This document shows positions 24,192-33,224 of a stretch of 40,911 nucleotides of DNA, piece after piece. Source of the DNA: Pseudomonas delhiensis (lineage in GTDB: Bacteria; Pseudomonadota; Gammaproteobacteria; Pseudomonadales; Pseudomonadaceae). The notes under the pieces were generated by a model. The model had not been told where the DNA came from. It was given only the letters and a program-made list of their open reading frames with translations, and searched no databases. The position numbers and the translations under genes were made by a program. The stretch is taken from the NCBI RefSeq assembly GCF_900187975.1, contig NZ_FZPC01000045.1, positions 1 to 40,911 of the forward strand. The letters run 5' to 3'. Positions within the stretch are counted from its first letter, which is position 1; the number at the start of each line of letters is the position of its first letter.

Positions 24192-24636
24192 GATGTTCTT
24201 CCGCCTTTCTTGTTGTTGGCCCGCCCCCGCGCGCTCGTTACGGCCCGGCGCGGGTGGCTGCGACCTTGGCTTTGCATACCGGCCGCCCCGGCAAGACCCG
24301 GCAGCGACGTCCCATAGGTACTGCGAAATTTCAGTCTAAGCCCCGGCTGGCGCGGGCTTAGACGATCTGGCAGCAAATCCTATGGTTCCAGGCATATTCC
24401 ATCTATATGACAACGCGGTGACGGCTCTGGCCTGCGGCCCGACCGCCCATCCGACCGCCCGTCGGGGCGCTGCCCAGAGCGGTGCGCCAGGCGACCGCCG
24501 GTCGCCTGGGCTGAGCGCGGGGGTCAATCCGCCTGAGCGATCCGGTCATTGCCGGCCGTCGCCACGCGGTTAAGGTAGGCCGACACGCTGCCTGCGTGAC
24601 CTCCACGCCAAGAGAGCACTCCCAAGAGAGAACGCC
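24192..24636. promoter_or_regulatory. Gap upstream of the thiolase/FadJ operon with two palindromes
   Basis: No gene is seen in this 445-bp gap. It contains the inverted repeat gtctaagccc...gggcttagac (24334-24363, 10-bp arms, 10-base centre) and the near-continuous palindrome ccaggcgaccg-c-cggtcgcctgg (24487-24509, 11-bp arms). Neither is followed by a T-run, so both may be operator-like or REP-like. The ribosome site of the thiolase is ccaagagagaacgcc, a weak match. Confidence 0.5.
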
Positions 24637-25842
<1,206 letters not shown>

Positions 25843-25858
25843 GGCCGGAGAACAAGAA

Positions 25859-28015
25859 ATGACCGAAGCCATCCGCTACGCTTTTCAGTACGAGAAGGGC
25901 CAGGACAACATAGTCGTCCTGACCATGGACATGCCCGGCCAGAGCGCCAACACCATGAACGCGGTCTACCGCGAGGCCATGGCCGCCACCATCGCCCGCC
26001 TGGAGGCCGAGAAGGACGCCATCGCCGGCGTGATCCTCACTTCGGCGAAGAAGACCTTCTTCGCCGGCGGCGACCTCAACGAACTGATCAAGGTCACCAA
26101 GGCCGACGCCCAGGCCTTCTACGAAGGCATCCTGGTCCTCAAGGGCCAGCTGCGCCGCCTGGAGACCCTCGGCAAGCCGGTGGTGGCCGCCATCAACGGC
26201 GCGGCCCTGGGCGGCGGCTGGGAAATCTGCCTGGCCTGCCACCACCGCATCGCCCTGGACGAAAGCCACGTGCAGCTGGGCCTGCCGGAAGTCACCCTGG
26301 GCCTGCTGCCCGGCGGCGGCGGGGTGGTGCGCATGGTGCGCCTGCTGGGCCTGGAGAAGGCCCTGCCGTACCTCGCCGAAGGCAGGAAGGTGCGCCCGGA
26401 GCAGGCGCTCAAGGCCGGCCTGGTCCACCAGTTGGCCTCCAGCCGCGAAGAGATGCTGGCCAAGGCCCGCGAGTGGATCGCCGCCAACCCCAACGCCAAG
26501 CAACCCTGGGACAGCGCCGGCTACAAGATCCCCGGCGGCACCCCGTCCAGCCCCAACGTGGCGCAGATGCTGGCCATCGCCCCCTCGGTGCTGCGCGACA
26601 AGACCAAGGGCTGCTTCCCGGCGCCGGAGAAGATCATGTGCGCCGCGGTCGAGGGCGCCCAGGTCGATTTCGACACCGCGCAACTGATCGAGGCGCGCTA
26701 TTTCACCGAGCTGACCACCGGCCAGGTGGCGAAGAACATGATCGGCACCTTCTGGTTCCAGCTCAACGAGATCAACGCCGGCAAATCGCGCCCCCAGGGC
26801 TACCCGCAGCAGCAGACGAAGAAGGTCGGGGTGCTCGGCGCCGGCATGATGGGCGCGGGCATCGCCTACGTCTCGGCCGCCGCCGGCATCGAGGTGGTGC
26901 TCAAGGACGTTTCCATCGAGGCTGCGGAGAAGGGCAAGGCCTACTCGGCCGCGCTGCTGGACAAGAAGGTCGGCAAGGGCCAGATGACCGCCGAGAAGCG
27001 CGACGCCTTCCTCGCCCGCATCAAGCCCACCGCCAGCGAGGCCGACTTCGAGGGCTGCGACCTGGTCATCGAGGCGGTGTTCGAGGACCGCGCGCTCAAG
27101 GGCAAGGTCACCGCCGCCGCCGAAGCCGCCGCGCTGCCCGACGCGGTGATCGCCTCCAACACCTCGACCCTGCCGATCACCGGCCTGGCCCAGGCCGTGG
27201 CGCAGCCGCAGAAGTTCATCGGCCTGCACTTCTTCAGCCCGGTGGACAAGATGCCGCTGGTGGAGATCATCCGCGGCGAGAAGACCGACGACGCCACCCT
27301 GGCCCGTGCCTTCGACTATGTGCTGCAGATCAGGAAGACGCCGATCGTGGTCCACGACAGCCGCGGCTTCTTCACCTCGCGGGTGTTCGGCACCTTCACC
27401 AACGAGGGCCTGGCCATGCTCGGCGAAGGCGTGCCGGCGGCGATGATCGAGAACCAGGCGCGCCAGGCCGGCATGCCGGTGGGCCCGCTGGCGATCAGCG
27501 ACGAAGTCTCGCTGAGCCTGATGAGCCACATCCGCGAGCAGACCCGCAAGGACCTGGAAGCCGAGGGCAAGGCCCTGCCGCGGCACCCGGCCTTCGCCGT
27601 GGTCGACCTGATGCTCAACGAGTACAAGCGCCCGGGCAAGGCGGCCGGCGGCGGCTTCTACGAGTACCCGGCCAACGGCAGGAAGCACCTGTGGCCGGAA
27701 CTGAAGCAGCGCTTCGAAAAGGCCGACGGGATGATCCCGGCCGAGGACGTGCGCGACCGCATCCTCTTCGTCCAGGCCATCGAGACGGTGCGCTGCGTGG
27801 AGGAGGGCGTGCTGCGCTCCACCGCCGACGCCAACATCGGCTCGATCTTCGGCATCGGCTTCGCCGCCTGGAGCGGCGGCGCGCTGCAGTTCATCAACCA
27901 GTACGGCCTGCAGGACTTCATCGCCCGCGCGCAGTACCTGGCCGAGCAGTACGGCGAGCGCTTCGAGCCGCCGGCGCTGTTGCTGGACAAGGCGGCACGC
28001 GGCGAGACCTTCTGA
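25859..28015 (+). CDS. FadJ/FadB-like enoyl-CoA hydratase / 3-hydroxyacyl-CoA dehydrogenase
   Basis: This 718-residue multifunctional enzyme would hydrate enoyl-CoA and oxidise the 3-hydroxyacyl-CoA for the thiolase upstream. Residues about 1-190 form a crotonase domain with the oxyanion-hole segment FFAGGDLNELI, GGGWEICLACHHRIA and the catalytic Glu of GLPEVTLGLLPGGGG. From about residue 322 a Rossmann domain opens with GVLGAGMMGAGIAYVSAAAG, followed by the catalytic HFFSPVDKMPLVEII and a duplicated C-terminal 3HCDH domain (SRGFFTSRVFGTF, then IGFAAWSGGA). The start has GGAG nine bases upstream and lies 16 bp past the thiolase stop, so the two are co-transcribed. FadJ and FadB cannot be told apart with certainty here. 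Confidence 0.95.
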   Translation: MTEAIRYAFQYEKGQDNIVVLTMDMPGQSANTMNAVYREAMAATIARLEAEKDAIAGVILTSAKKTFFAGGDLNELIKVTKADAQAFYEGILVLKGQLRRLETLGKPVVAAINGAALGGGWEICLACHHRIALDESHVQLGLPEVTLGLLPGGGGVVRMVRLLGLEKALPYLAEGRKVRPEQALKAGLVHQLASSREEMLAKAREWIAANPNAKQPWDSAGYKIPGGTPSSPNVAQMLAIAPSVLRDKTKGCFPAPEKIMCAAVEGAQVDFDTAQLIEARYFTELTTGQVAKNMIGTFWFQLNEINAGKSRPQGYPQQQTKKVGVLGAGMMGAGIAYVSAAAGIEVVLKDVSIEAAEKGKAYSAALLDKKVGKGQMTAEKRDAFLARIKPTASEADFEGCDLVIEAVFEDRALKGKVTAAAEAAALPDAVIASNTSTLPITGLAQAVAQPQKFIGLHFFSPVDKMPLVEIIRGEKTDDATLARAFDYVLQIRKTPIVVHDSRGFFTSRVFGTFTNEGLAMLGEGVPAAMIENQARQAGMPVGPLAISDEVSLSLMSHIREQTRKDLEAEGKALPRHPAFAVVDLMLNEYKRPGKAAGGGFYEYPANGRKHLWPELKQRFEKADGMIPAEDVRDRILFVQAIETVRCVEEGVLRSTADANIGSIFGIGFAAWSGGALQFINQYGLQDFIARAQYLAEQYGERFEPPALLLDKAARGETF

Positions 28016-28023
28016 AGGACTTT

Positions 28024-28048
28024 CGTAGGAGCGAGCTTGCTCGCGAAC
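28024..28048 (+). repeat. gtaggagcgagcttgctcgcgaa unit after the FadJ-like gene
   Basis: A single copy of the unit that forms the inverted repeat at 19813-19890. It starts 9 bases after the stop codon. Confidence 0.7.
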
Positions 28049-28087
28049 GGCATTTCCCGGTAGCCATGGTGTGTTGGATTGACTCTG

Positions 28088-28236
28088 CCCCTCTCCCCAG
28101 CCCTCTCCCTGAAGGGAGAGGGGGCTTGTCCGTGCCGAGAGAAGGAATGGTTTCATCCGGAAGCCACCGAGGTTGCCGGCTGACTCCGGAACCTCCAGTT
28201 CTGCCCAACGGTCCCTCTCCCTTCAGGGAGAGGGAG
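28088..28236 (-). repeat. ~150-bp intergenic element bounded by ccctctccct palindromes (copy B)
   Basis: This is the inverse-orientation counterpart of 13715-13872. About 55 bases (28088-28142) are the exact reverse complement of the right end of copy A; the core is diverged and the far end again carries ccctctcccttcagggaga. No reading frame spans it. Confidence 0.7.
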
Positions 28237-28313
28237 CGGAGTCCAGCCAAGACACCGTAGTCACAGGGTGCATTCGCAAGCAAACCCATCCCTACGAAAA
28301 ACACCCACACTGC

Positions 28314-28341
28314 AAACCGACCCCCACGGCCGGTTTTTTTC
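28314..28341 (+). terminator. Weak terminator-like hairpin downstream of the FadJ-like gene
   Basis: The arms aaaccg and cggttt are followed by further T (seven in a row) at 28334-28340. The stem is short and lies about 300 bases after the FadJ-like stop, beyond the repeats. Confidence 0.35.
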
Positions 28342-28404
28342 TTGCCGGCAAGCACCGTAGGATGGCGTAGAGCGCAGCGAAACCCATCACCTCTGGAACC
28401 CCCC

Positions 28405-28536
28405 ATGCCCAGCGAACCCCACGCCGCGGTGCATAGCGCCGGGCAGGTCCACGCCATGGCCCTGGGCAACCTGCAGGGCGAGTACGCCTGGGTGCTGGAG
28501 ACGGCGCAGGCGCAGGCGATGGCGCGGGGCGGCTGA
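28405..28536 (+). CDS. Possible short protein, RebB-like fragment
   Basis: A 43-residue frame starts at ATG 28405 (MPSEPHAAVHSAGQVHAMAL) and ends with AWVLETAQAQAMARGG. The segment HAMALGNLQGEYAWVLETAQ recalls the short helical repeat of RebB-like proteins (AMALGNLYQ...), but the protein is much shorter than that family. There is no clear ribosome site; the upstream gtaggatggcgtagagcgca is a common intergenic repeat. It may be a decayed remnant or not a gene at all. Confidence 0.25.
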   Translation: MPSEPHAAVHSAGQVHAMALGNLQGEYAWVLETAQAQAMARGG

Positions 28537-28728
28537 GCAGCCGGTCGCCATCGTTTCCGCCGGCATTGATGCGCGGCGTTTTTTCGGGTATTTCCCCTGA
28601 AATTCCGACGCATGGAATGGCTTTGCCATCTTGTGTCGTGAAAAAACAGTGTGTAGTTTTCACGGAGCGTGCAGTTTGTTAAGAAAACGCGCGTTCGTGC
28701 CCGCTTAACATCAGGAACCCACCACTAC

Positions 28729-29466
28729 ATGTCGCTGCAAATCTGCATTCTGGAAACCGATATCCTGCGTCCCGAGCTGATCGACCAGTACACCGGCTAC
28801 GGCTGGATGTTCCAGCAGCTGTTCGCCAAGCAACCGGTGCCCGCCGAGTTCAAGGTGTACAACGTGGTGGAGGGCCATTACCCGCCCGACAGCGAGCACT
28901 ACGACGCCTACCTGGTGACCGGCAGCAAGTATGATTCCTTCGGCGACGAACCCTGGATCCGCAAGCTCAAGGACTACCTGCTGACCCGCTACGAGCGCGG
29001 CGACAAGCTGCTGGGCGTGTGCTTCGGCCACCAGTTGCTGGCCCTGCTGCTCGGCGGCAAGACCGAGCGCGCCGACCAGGGCTGGGGCGTGGGCATCCAC
29101 GACTACCGCATCGAGGAACAGCCGCAGTGGATGCAGCCGGCGCTGGACGACCTGACCCTGCTGGTCAGCCACCAGGACCAGGTCACCCGGCTGCCCGAGG
29201 GCGCCCGGCGCATCGCCAGCAGCGACTTCTGCCCGAACGCCGCCTATGCCATCGGCGACCAGGTGCTGTGCTTCCAGGGCCACCCGGAGTTCGTCGCCGA
29301 CTATTCCCAGGCGATCCTCGACCTGCGCCGGGAGATCTTCAGCGAACCGGTGTACCAGAAGGGCGTCGACAGCCTCGACCGCGAGCACCAGGGCGCCACG
29401 GTGGCGGAGTGGATGATGCGCTTCGTCCAGCTGGGCCGTAAGAAGGACGAGCAGAACGCCGCCTGA
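28729..29466 (+). CDS. Class I glutamine amidotransferase
   Basis: This 245-residue cytoplasmic protein has the GATase1 fold. The nucleophile is Cys98 in LLGVCFGHQLLALLLGG; the catalytic His is in FQGHPEFVADYS, and a Glu follows two residues later as in the family triad. It is not fused to a synthetase, so it resembles the stand-alone amidotransferases (GMP-synthase-like, gamma-Glu hydrolase type) rather than a biosynthetic complex. The ATG at 28729 is preferred to 28669 because the upstream 20 residues are basic and not part of the fold; the ribosome site (AGGAA) is about 11 bases away. Its acceptor substrate is unknown. It is a single gene with its own terminator; a homologue (PA1742, from memory) lies in the same context in PAO1. 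Confidence 0.88.
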   Translation: MSLQICILETDILRPELIDQYTGYGWMFQQLFAKQPVPAEFKVYNVVEGHYPPDSEHYDAYLVTGSKYDSFGDEPWIRKLKDYLLTRYERGDKLLGVCFGHQLLALLLGGKTERADQGWGVGIHDYRIEEQPQWMQPALDDLTLLVSHQDQVTRLPEGARRIASSDFCPNAAYAIGDQVLCFQGHPEFVADYSQAILDLRREIFSEPVYQKGVDSLDREHQGATVAEWMMRFVQLGRKKDEQNAA

Positions 29467-29480
29467 GTCCGCTTCCCCGC

Positions 29481-29510
29481 GAAAACGCCGCTCCCCGGAG
29501 CGGCGTTTTC
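29481..29510 (+). terminator. Intrinsic terminator of the amidotransferase gene
   Basis: The stem aaaacgccgctcc / ggagcggcgtttt with a two-base centre starts 15 bases after the stop. A-run and T-run on either side make it usable from both strands, including the convergent CorA-like gene. The next 120 bases hold gtaggagcggactccgtccgcgat-type repeats only. Confidence 0.9.
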
Positions 29511-29634
29511 ATTTGCGCCGGAACTCGAGCGTAGGAGCGGACTCCGTCCGCGATCCAGCTACCCGGCGGTGCCAGGCCCATCGCGAATAAATCCGCTCCT
29601 ACAGGTATGCAAGCGCTTCGGCGCGGCCGGCAGG

Positions 29635-30606
29635 TCAGAGCCAATCCGCCTGCTTGAAGCTGACGTACAACCCGATGCAGCCGATCACCAGCAGGCCCAT
29701 CACCAGGAAGTAGCCGTAGTGCCAGTGCAGCTCCGGGATGTACTCGAAGTTCATTCCGTAGATGCCGGCCACCGCGGTGGGCAAGCCGAGGATCGCCGCC
29801 CAGGCGGCGAACTTGCGCTGCACCACGCTCTGCCGCGAGGACTCCAGCAGCAGGCCGACCTCGATGGTCTGGCTGGCGATGTCGCGCAGCGAGTTGAGGT
29901 CTTCCAGCAGGCGGTTGACGTGGATGGCCACGTCGCGGAAGTAGGGGCGCATCTGCTTGTCGATGAAGGGGAAGTCCAGGCGCTGCAGCTCCTGGCAGAT
30001 TTCCACCATGGGCGCCGCGTAGTGGCGCAGCTTGAGCACCTCGCGGCGCAGGCCGTAGATGCGCTCGATCTCCTCCAGGCTCAGCGAGGTGCGCAGGGCG
30101 CGCTGCTCCAGCACCTCGATCTCGCCGCGGATTTCCTCCACCACCGGTTCGTAGTTGCCGACCACGAAGTCGAGCAGGGCGTAGAGCACGAAGTCGGTGC
30201 CGTGGGCCAGCAGCAGCGGGCGCGCCTCGCAGCGCTGGCGCACCTGCGAGTACGACTGCGAGAAGCCGTGGCGGGCGCTGATGATGTAGCCGATGCCGGC
30301 GAACAGGTGGGTTTCCACGAACATCAGCCGGCTGTCCGCGCGCACCGGCGAGTAGATCACCATGAACAGCGCGTCGCCGAAGGTCTCCAGCTTCGGCCGG
30401 CTGTGCTTCTCCAGGGCGTCGGAGATGGCCAGTTCGTGCAGGTTGAACTGCTTCTGCAGGTTCATCAGCTCTTCCGGCGTGGGCTCCTGCAGGCCGGTCC
30501 AGACGAAGTGGTCGGGCTGGCAGGCCCAGCGATAGCCCGCCTCCAGCGGGATATCGGCGACCTTCTTGCCCTTGCAGTAGACGGCGGATGCGACGACTCG
30601 ACCCAT
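29635..30606 (-). CDS. CorA-family magnesium/divalent cation transporter
   Basis: This 323-residue inner-membrane protein belongs to the CorA superfamily, whose members form pentameric channels for Mg2+ or related cations. A large cytoplasmic N-terminal domain with long helices (VVEEIRGEIEVLEQRAL, LEEIERIYGLRREVLKLRHY) leads to two C-terminal membrane segments separated by the signature YGMNFEYIPELHW. The chain ends in FKQADWL. The frame extends to 30678, but the ATG at 30606 has GGGAGA ten bases upstream and is preferred. It is a single gene; the ion cannot be told from the sequence. Confidence 0.93.
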   Translation of the reverse strand: MGRVVASAVYCKGKKVADIPLEAGYRWACQPDHFVWTGLQEPTPEELMNLQKQFNLHELAISDALEKHSRPKLETFGDALFMVIYSPVRADSRLMFVETHLFAGIGYIISARHGFSQSYSQVRQRCEARPLLLAHGTDFVLYALLDFVVGNYEPVVEEIRGEIEVLEQRALRTSLSLEEIERIYGLRREVLKLRHYAAPMVEICQELQRLDFPFIDKQMRPYFRDVAIHVNRLLEDLNSLRDIASQTIEVGLLLESSRQSVVQRKFAAWAAILGLPTAVAGIYGMNFEYIPELHWHYGYFLVMGLLVIGCIGLYVSFKQADWL

Positions 30607-30704
30607 GGCGCGTTCTCCCGGCAGGCGGAGGCGGGCGGTGCCGGCGGGCACCGGCGGCGATCTGCAAAGTATGGGCAAGCTGGCGCAGGCCGCCAGCGCG
30701 GGGC

Positions 30705-30926
30705 TCAGGAGTGCGGGCGCAGGCTCTGCTGCAGCACCGCCAGGGCGTTGGGCAGCACCTGGTTGAAGCGCTGGAACAGCGCGTTCTTGTCCACGCCTTC
30801 CGGCTGGACGTTGCGGGCGCCCTGGAAGCCGCCGCTCAGGGCCAGCGCCACCAGGACCACGATGCTGTACAGGCCGATGCTGGCGAGGGCGCCGTTGCGC
30901 AGGGTACGGGCGGTGGAGCGGTGCAT
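30705..30926 (-). CDS. Small single-pass inner-membrane protein
   Basis: This 73-residue protein has a basic N-terminus (MHRSTARTLRNGALASIG), one hydrophobic segment (about 17-31, LYSIVVLVALALSGG) and a soluble C-terminal part (VDKNALFQRFNQVLPNALAV). It lies just upstream of the CorA-like gene on the same strand, with a 98-bp gap, so the two may be co-transcribed. The ATG at 30926 is the only good start; the ribosome site is weak. The long upstream frame (to 31595) is antisense to the macro-domain gene and is not used. No family is recognised. Confidence 0.65.
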   Translation of the reverse strand: MHRSTARTLRNGALASIGLYSIVVLVALALSGGFQGARNVQPEGVDKNALFQRFNQVLPNALAVLQQSLRPHS

Positions 30927-31157
30927 GGCGATGGCTGCCGGAAGTGGGATTGCGGCCAGTTTCCCAGCAGTCTCGTCGATGGAATAACGATGTTCGTTGC
31001 TTTCAACTATCGGTGGAATTGATGTTTCGCCGTCTGCCGCGAGGGGAATGTGGCCTTGATGCGGGTCAAGGTCCGCGGTGCGGCCAGGCGTAACGTGAAG
31101 ATAGACGGGAGCGCAAGACAAGGCTTCCGAGGTACCCCACCGAGCAAGGAAAGATTC

Positions 31158-31664
31158 ATGATCCGAGAAGTTGAAGGCGACATTCTGCTGAGCAAGGCCC
31201 AGGTCATCGCCCATGGCATCGCCCCCCAGGACCCGTTCGACAGCGGCCTGGCCCTGGCCCTGCGCGAGCGCTGGCCGTCGCTGGTCCGCGACTACCGTCA
31301 TGCGGCGCACGCCTCGGCGCCCGCGCCGGGTTCCATCTGGGCCTGGTCGGGGGTGGACGCCGATGGTTCGACCCGCGGCATCGTCAACCTGCTGACCCAG
31401 GACATGCAGGGCAGCGGGCGCAGCGCCAAGCCGGCCAAGGCCAGCCTGGAGAACGTCGGGCACTGCCTGCGGGAGCTGGCGAAACTCGTCGAGGGGGAGG
31501 GAGTCCGCAGCCTGGCGCTGCCCTGCCTGGCCACTGGCGTCGGCGGGCTGGACTGGAAGGATGTGCGACCGTTGCTGGACAGGTATCTCGGCCATCTGGA
31601 CATCCCGGTGCTGGTCTATGCGGTCTATCGCAAGGGCGTGGCTGCCGACGAGAAACTCGGCTGA
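31158..31664 (+). CDS. Macro-domain (ADP-ribose-binding) protein
   Basis: This 168-residue cytoplasmic protein consists of a single macro domain, a fold that binds ADP-ribose and in some members removes it from proteins or nucleic acids. The opening EVEGDILLSKAQVIAHGIAP and the loop FDSGLALALRERWPSLV follow the family pattern. Later parts are VNLLTQDMQG, the helix NVGHCLRELAKLV and ALPCLATGVGGLDWKDVRPL, which forms the second ligand loop. The ATG at 31158 has AAGGAAAG six bases upstream. It is a single gene, divergent from the small membrane protein. No toxin partner (such as DarT) is seen beside it, so a housekeeping de-ADP-ribosylation role is more likely than a toxin-antitoxin role. Confidence 0.88.
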   Translation: MIREVEGDILLSKAQVIAHGIAPQDPFDSGLALALRERWPSLVRDYRHAAHASAPAPGSIWAWSGVDADGSTRGIVNLLTQDMQGSGRSAKPAKASLENVGHCLRELAKLVEGEGVRSLALPCLATGVGGLDWKDVRPLLDRYLGHLDIPVLVYAVYRKGVAADEKLG

Positions 31665-31735
31665 GGCGCGGCCGGCGGCCTGGCGCGTCCCGGAAGCGGG
31701 GCGTGCGGGGCCGTCGGGGTGCCGGCGGGCGCCGC

Positions 31736-31924
31736 TCAGCCCTGGTGGGCCTGGGCGGCGTCGTGCTGTTGCTGGGCGGTCTGTTCGGCCTGGTGCTGCA
31801 GCGCGGCCTGGTTCAGGTTGACCATGCGGTTCTGCATCAGCGGCGATTCTTCGGCGAAGCCGGCCTGGGCGCCGAGCAGGGTGGCGCTGGCGAGGAGGGC
31901 AGTGGCGATCAGTTGCAGTTTCAT
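31736..31924 (-). CDS. Small secreted Gln/His-rich protein
   Basis: This 62-residue exported protein has a clear signal peptide (MKLQLIATALLASATLLGAQ, cleavage near GFA) and a mature part of about 38 residues rich in Gln, Ala and His (ESPLMQNRMVNLNQAALQHQ). The ATG at 31924 is preferred to the GTG at 31933 because GAGG lies eight bases before it. Small periplasmic proteins of this shape, such as PtrA-type proteins, can be metal- or stress-induced; the link is only by overall plan. It stands alone, convergent with the macro-domain gene, and its promoter would lie in the AT-rich stretch at 31960-32035. Confidence 0.72.
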   Translation of the reverse strand: MKLQLIATALLASATLLGAQAGFAEESPLMQNRMVNLNQAALQHQAEQTAQQQHDAAQAHQG

Positions 31925-31959
31925 GATGAACACCTCGTTGGTTGCTTTTCCTGTGGGTT

Positions 31960-32308
31960 CATCAATAGGTTAACGCGCAATAATTTTTGAAAAAGACCGA
32001 ACGGGCTTAATCAGTTTTGCCTTTTTCGTAACTATTCGAGGGGTATGGGAAGGCGCGACCCGTAGGAGCGGGCCCTGCCCGCGAAATCGCGCGCAGGGCG
32101 CGCTCCTACAGGGGAACGGCGCGGGTGGGGCAGCGGAGCGGATCTCATCCGCGAACCGCGCCGGGATGTCCGGCCATCGCGGACGGAGTCCTACGGTGGA
32201 TACCGTGCGCCACGGCGGATTGTAGGAGCGGGCCCTGCCCGCGATTTCGCGCGCAGGGCGCGCTCCTACAGGTGAAGCCGGCGGTGGGGATGGTGTGGGA
32301 AGCGGGCC
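31960..32308. repeat. AT-rich stretch and twin gtaggagcgggccctgcccgcg repeats
   Basis: No gene is seen. Bases 31960-32035 are AT-rich and probably hold the promoter of the small secreted protein. Two nearly identical inverted-repeat units lie at 32062-32110 and 32222-32271 (gtaggagcgggccctgcccg ... gcgcgcagggcgcgctccta), differing at a few central bases. Confidence 0.75.
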
Positions 32309-32998
32309 TCAGCCCAGGTGCTTCTTGTCCTGCTCGATGGCCTGGTCCAGGGTTTCCAGCAACTGCCGGCGCACCTTCAGCTTGGTGTTGCGGTGCGCGG
32401 TCATGTTCAGCTTCTTCAGCTGCTGGGCGGCGGCGCGGGCGGTGTCCAGCAGTTCCTCGGGGCTCACCACCTTGTCGAGGAAGCCGGCGGCCATGGCTTC
32501 CTGCGGGGCGAACATCTCGGCGTTGATCACCGAGCGGTTGAAGGCCGACTTGCGCAGGCGGTCGCGGGCCAGCTCGATGCCCACGTGGTGCATGGTCATG
32601 CCGATGGCCACTTCGTTCAGGCCGATCTGGAAGGGGCCGTCGACGCCGATGCGGTAGTCCGCCGAGAGCAGCAGGAAGGCGCCCTTGGCCACGGCGTGGC
32701 CGGGGCAGGCGACGATGATCGGGAAGGGGTGGGCCAGCATGCGCCGGGCCAGGGTCGAGCCGGCGGCCACCAGGGCCACGGCGTTCTCCGGGCCGGAGGT
32801 CATCACCTTGAGGTCGTAGCCGCCGGAGAGGATGCCCGGCTGGCCGGTGAGGATGACCACCGCGCGGTCCTGCTCGGCACGGTCCAGCGCCTGGTTGAAG
32901 GCCTCGATCACGGCGGGGGAGATGGCGTTCACCTTGCCGTTGGCGAGGGTCAGGGTGGCGACGCCGTCGTCGAGTTGATAGCTGATCAGTTCACTCAT
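32309..32998 (-). CDS. Crotonase / enoyl-CoA hydratase-isomerase family protein
   Basis: This 229-residue cytoplasmic protein has the crotonase fold. The CoA-binding oxyanion segment is LSGGYDLKVM, and the second is HAVAKGAFLLLSADYRIG, where most hydratases have a GGGCEL-like motif. One acidic residue occurs at the usual active-site region (FQIGLNEVAIGMTMHHVG). The lack of the classical pair of Glu means that the reaction (hydration, isomerisation or hydrolysis) is uncertain. The ATG at 32998 gives the standard family start (MSELISYQLDDGVATLTLAN); the longer frame to 33148 runs through non-coding sequence. It is divergent from the AsmA-like gene at 33225. Confidence 0.9.
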   Translation of the reverse strand: MSELISYQLDDGVATLTLANGKVNAISPAVIEAFNQALDRAEQDRAVVILTGQPGILSGGYDLKVMTSGPENAVALVAAGSTLARRMLAHPFPIIVACPGHAVAKGAFLLLSADYRIGVDGPFQIGLNEVAIGMTMHHVGIELARDRLRKSAFNRSVINAEMFAPQEAMAAGFLDKVVSPEELLDTARAAAQQLKKLNMTAHRNTKLKVRRQLLETLDQAIEQDKKHLG

Positions 32999-33224
32999 GG
33001 CAGGACATCCGGGAAAAGGGGCGTGGCGCAGAACATACTGGCGGCCACGGCGACCGTAAAGCGCTGTGTCCGACCGGCCGGTCACCGCGGTTTTGCGACG
33101 GGCTTCACTCTCCGGCGGGCGAGCCGGCGAATTTGGCGGGCGGCGCATGGAGGCGCGCAGGCCGTGCTGTTAAGCTGCCAGCACCGCCGTCCGTATCAAT
33201 CCGCATACAAGGAAGTCCTTCCGA

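Noticed and set aside
30705..31595. 296-codon minus-strand frame including the small membrane protein
   Set aside because: Its N-terminal two thirds are antisense to the macro-domain gene and cross non-coding DNA; only the last 73 codons look real.
31158..31664. DarTG-like toxin-antitoxin module
   Set aside because: Only the macro domain is present; no ADP-ribosyltransferase gene is adjacent on either side.
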